From Candidatus Peregrinibacteria bacterium Greene0416_19 (GTDB lineage Bacteria; Patescibacteriota; Gracilibacteria; Peribacterales; Peribacteraceae): DNA of 64,000 bases. Under the pieces are notes generated by a model, which was not told the origin of the DNA, ran no database searches, and saw only the letters and a list, made by a program, of their open reading frames with translations. The translations under genes and the position numbers were made by a program. This document shows positions 61,623 to 64,000 of the stretch, one piece after another. Each line of letters begins with the position of its first letter. Within the stretch, counting starts at the first letter, position 1. The stretch lies in contig VMEW01000009.1 in the NCBI GenBank assembly GCA_007375735.1, positions 54,480 to 118,479 on the forward strand, given 5' to 3'.

Positions 61623-62732
61623 ATGCCGTTTCGCCGCCTGACACTCCTCCTCGGCCTCACGCTCCTTGCCGGATGCATGCCGGCAGCCCCTCCTCCGGCA
61701 GAACCAGTTCCACAAGCAGTACCCTCCAGCGAAGCAGCCACTGCACCCGCTCCGGCCCCGATACCGCCAGCGTCACAACGGATTGATTTTGCCTCTTTCC
61801 ACCCCTCCTTCCGCTTCTCCGCACAGATTCCCGACGCGTGGGAAGTGGAGTTCGTTCCGCAGATCACGGCGCTGAATCTGTACGATTCCGCTGCATCAGG
61901 GGGATCAGCCCGGGAACAGTCGCAGATCTTCATCCGCCAGTTCGAAGCCGACCGGTTCCTCACGCTCTCCACGGTCGAGATCCTTCAGCGCCAGGAAGCG
62001 ACCGTGAACGGACACCCGGCCGTGCGCTACGAAATCCGGAAGAAGAACGGTGTCGCCGATTTCCCTCATCAGCCCCGATGGCGGAACACACAGCATCGGC
62101 TCACCGATGTCCGCCTGAGCCGGACGTCCCCGAGCCTGTTTTACGTGTTCGCCTCCCGTCCTGAACTTCCTCGAACGACGTTCGATACATTCTTGAACAG
62201 CCTGCGGTTCCACACTGATCCGGAAAGCTTCCATCCGCCGCTCGCGCGGCTCTCCGAACGCGCGGTGAAAAAACCCTTCGGTATCAGAATTTCACCGGAG
62301 GACTCCCCCATCCAGCCCGAGCGCTTCCGCGGCTACCACACGGGCATCGACTACGAGACATCCGCGGAGGAGCAGGGGAAGGAGACGGAAGTCGCGGCCC
62401 TCTGCGGGGGTTCCTTGCGCCTGAAGAAGCGGGTGGAAGGTTACGGCGGCGTGGCCGTGCAGGAGTGCTTGCTCCGGGATGAACCGGTCACGGTCATCTA
62501 CGGTCATCTGGCACTGGAGAGCATCACTGCGGGCGTCGGCGAGTACCTCTCCCTCGGCGAGCGGATCGGACTCCTGGGCGAGCAGGGTCCGGACACCGAT
62601 GACGAGCGCAAACATCTGCATCTGGGGATCCATCGGGGAAGGAACGTGGTGCTGGCGGGCTACGCGACACCGGAAGCGGAGCTTGGGTCGTGGATCGATC
62701 CTGGCATCTCTTTGAACGCGGCCAGAGAATAA
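61623..62732 (+). CDS. Lipoprotein with C-terminal M23/LytM peptidase domain
   Basis: 369 residues. Lipoprotein signal with lipobox LLAGC, a Pro/Ala-rich linker, a middle domain (residues about 55-205) like a soluble lipoprotein sandwich fold, then an M23 domain. M23 metal ligands are visible as HTGIDYE (H-x3-D) and HLHLGIH (HxH). Possible cell-wall or pilus-related endopeptidase at the outer face of the membrane. The spacing between the ligands is shorter than in classical LytM. Confidence 0.8.
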   Translation: MPFRRLTLLLGLTLLAGCMPAAPPPAEPVPQAVPSSEAATAPAPAPIPPASQRIDFASFHPSFRFSAQIPDAWEVEFVPQITALNLYDSAASGGSAREQSQIFIRQFEADRFLTLSTVEILQRQEATVNGHPAVRYEIRKKNGVADFPHQPRWRNTQHRLTDVRLSRTSPSLFYVFASRPELPRTTFDTFLNSLRFHTDPESFHPPLARLSERAVKKPFGIRISPEDSPIQPERFRGYHTGIDYETSAEEQGKETEVAALCGGSLRLKKRVEGYGGVAVQECLLRDEPVTVIYGHLALESITAGVGEYLSLGERIGLLGEQGPDTDDERKHLHLGIHRGRNVVLAGYATPEAELGSWIDPGISLNAARE

Positions 62733-62804
62733 TTCTCTCCGACAGACAAGCAGAAACGCCAACTAGCACGCGGCCCTTGCATCGCACCCGCCTTATGTAC
62801 TTCA

Positions 62805-63695
62805 ATGAACCTCATGCCGGCCTCCGCGTCCACACACATCCCGCCCCGCACCCTCATGGCCTTCGAGCGGCGGTTCCGCGACGAAGACGATTGCCGCGAA
62901 TACTTGGAAGAGCTCCGATGGCCAGACGGGTTCCGTTGCAGTTGCGGATCGGATAGGGCATGGCGCACGGCGCGGTGGCTGTGGAAGTGCGCGGCGTGCG
63001 GCTCCGCCACATCGGTCACATCCGGAACCGTGTTCCACGGTTCCCGCCTGTCACTGATGACGTGGTTTCGCGCCATCTGGTCCATGACCGGCAGCCGCAC
63101 GGGCGCCAGCGCCCTGGAGCTGCAGCACTCATTGGAGCTGGGGAGCTACCGCACCGCGTGGACCATGCTCCACGTCATCCGCCGGATGATGCAGCAGAGG
63201 CGGCGTCCGCTCCTTGGGCGCATCGACGTGGGTATCCGCTGCTTCTGCGGCGGCGGGTGGCAGTGCGCGCCCGGCTCGAATCAGAGTTCCGTCATTATCG
63301 CCGTAGAGGAGAACGACGCCGGCGTTGGCCGCATCCGCATGCGCGTGCTGGTGGCGCGAACACCGACGGAATTGCGCGCGTTCCTGGAGGATGTGGTCGC
63401 CATTGGCAGCAGCGTGCACCCCGACGATGCCGAAGCACGGCGCCTTCTGGATGCGTCCGGCTACAAGCAGCCGCCCGCCCGGCCCAGCACCCGCGCCGGC
63501 TCGCGCATCCAGCTGACCGCGGGCCTGGTGAAGCGCTGGCTCATCGGCACGCACCAGGGACGAGTGGATCACGCGTATCTGCAGGAGTACCTGGATGAGT
63601 TCTCCTTCCGGTTCAACCGCAGGAACGTCCCACACTCGGGAACACTGTTCTCTCACGTGCTTACCATCGCTGTGACGACACCGGACAAAGCGTGA
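62805..63695 (+). CDS. IS1595-type (ISXO2-like) transposase
   Basis: 296 residues. N-terminal zinc ribbon (FRCSCGSDRAWRTARWLWKCAACG), then the SGTVFHGSRLSLMTWFRAIW segment that typifies IS1595 transposases. The DDE-like core starts with RIDVG, has VHPDDAEARRLLDASGY, then LVKRWLIGTHQGRVDHAYL and EFSFRFNRRN near the end. The usual acidic DE pair after the first Asp is degenerate, so it may be inactive or domesticated. No terminal inverted repeats were seen. Met18 is an alternative start. Confidence 0.8.
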   Translation: MNLMPASASTHIPPRTLMAFERRFRDEDDCREYLEELRWPDGFRCSCGSDRAWRTARWLWKCAACGSATSVTSGTVFHGSRLSLMTWFRAIWSMTGSRTGASALELQHSLELGSYRTAWTMLHVIRRMMQQRRRPLLGRIDVGIRCFCGGGWQCAPGSNQSSVIIAVEENDAGVGRIRMRVLVARTPTELRAFLEDVVAIGSSVHPDDAEARRLLDASGYKQPPARPSTRAGSRIQLTAGLVKRWLIGTHQGRVDHAYLQEYLDEFSFRFNRRNVPHSGTLFSHVLTIAVTTPDKA

Positions 63696-63697
63696 CT

Positions 63698-64000
63698 TCA
63701 TTCAAGTGCATAAGCCATGCCATCGACGGTGGACCGCATTTTTTGTTTTACCATAGCCATAAACAAAGCGCCATCGCAGTGCGGATGCATCAGTCCCCAC
63801 ATTCCTGAATGATGCCGCCGTGTCATCCACGGATGGCACTTGTCCCAGCGGTCTTTCACACCGCCGGCATCTGAACCCGAACAAGAAAGGAGAATGCATG
63901 CCACTCGTGTCCGGTTAATCTCCCAATCCCAGAGCCATTTGTAGGGGATCCGTTCCTGAATCGTGGAGACCATTCCTCGGAAACAGCTCCTGCAAGCCAA
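63698..64000 (-). CDS. Unassigned ORF open at the window edge
   Basis: The frame is open to the last base, so a start may lie outside. 100 residues are visible, Trp-, Cys- and His-rich (RTRVACILLSCSGS, WMTRRHHSGMWGLMHPHCDG), with no recognised domain. The sequence does not look strongly coding, and a non-coding interpretation is possible. It is convergent with the transposase, with 2 bp between the stops. Confidence 0.25.
   Translation of the reverse strand: MACRSCFRGMVSTIQERIPYKWLWDWEINRTRVACILLSCSGSDAGGVKDRWDKCHPWMTRRHHSGMWGLMHPHCDGALFMAMVKQKMRSTVDGMAYALE

Overview
The window looks like chromosome from a Candidate Phyla Radiation (Patescibacteria) bacterium, most likely Peribacteria/Peregrinibacteria-like. 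This is inferred from the gene mix: two 23S-IVP-type four-helix-bundle proteins, a TrmB-type regulator, a short HPF, a type 1B PyrD/PyrK pair, an archaeal-type ProRS, a giant orphan membrane protein, many genes without a Shine-Dalgarno site, and many lineage-restricted hypotheticals. TGA is used as a stop throughout, so the UGA=Gly code of Gracilibacteria/SR1 does not apply. No rRNA or other phylogenetic marker is complete enough here for a firm placement.

Layout. (1) 1-622: the end of a TfoX-like gene and tRNA-Glu(UUC). (2) 623 to about 11460: a putative integrative island entered at the 3' end of tRNA-Glu. It carries a large serine recombinase whose 3' end runs into the tRNA, a P-loop ATPase, a terminase-small-subunit-like HTH protein, a zinc-ribbon membrane protein, an Mrr-like nuclease, a HEPN-like protein, a GIY-YIG remnant, a TIGR02996/LRR-like protein and a TrmB-like regulator. 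The 14-bp tRNA end recurs at 11460-11473, and a 98-bp structured segment beside it is duplicated at 8290 and 11463. (3) 11.7-16.2 kb: small secreted or membrane proteins, a beta-propeller and a sigma-region-4-like HTH. (4) 16.3-25.3 kb: pyrK-pyrD, a livM-livH-livJ-livG branched-chain amino acid ABC system without livF, and pyrG. (5) 25.4-35.9 kb: a LOG-domain protein, uvrC with an inserted acetyltransferase domain, a K+-independent H+-pyrophosphatase, a GT2 glycosyltransferase and rplY. (6) 36-40 kb: one ORF fusing ATP-grasp, retropepsin-like and QEGLA-peptidase domains, next to a PKD-7TM membrane partner. (7) 40.2-48.9 kb: hpf divergent from a four-gene operon ending in a 1947-residue membrane protein. 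(8) 49-63.7 kb: divergent PAP2, proS, PH-like membrane proteins, a DUF4215 Cys-rich surface protein with a poly-Ser linker, 2-hydroxyacid dehydrogenase plus flavodoxin, a GGDEF protein, MFS, an M23 lipoprotein and an IS1595-type transposase.

Three genome-level signals recur. Many single genes have a -10 box only 6-7 nt before the start codon, which implies leaderless mRNAs and also explains several GTG/TTG starts. GC-rich palindromic repeats (tgccccctccc type) sit between genes and once inside uvrC; a second family forms an N-terminal extension of pyrG. Nine-base arrays (gagtccgag, ggacccaga, tcttcctcg) form long hairpins or encode poly-Ser.

The most interesting loci are UvrC with its GNAT insertion, the ATP-grasp/retropepsin/QEGLA fusion with its PKD-7TM partner, the giant-protein operon, and the tRNA-Glu island.
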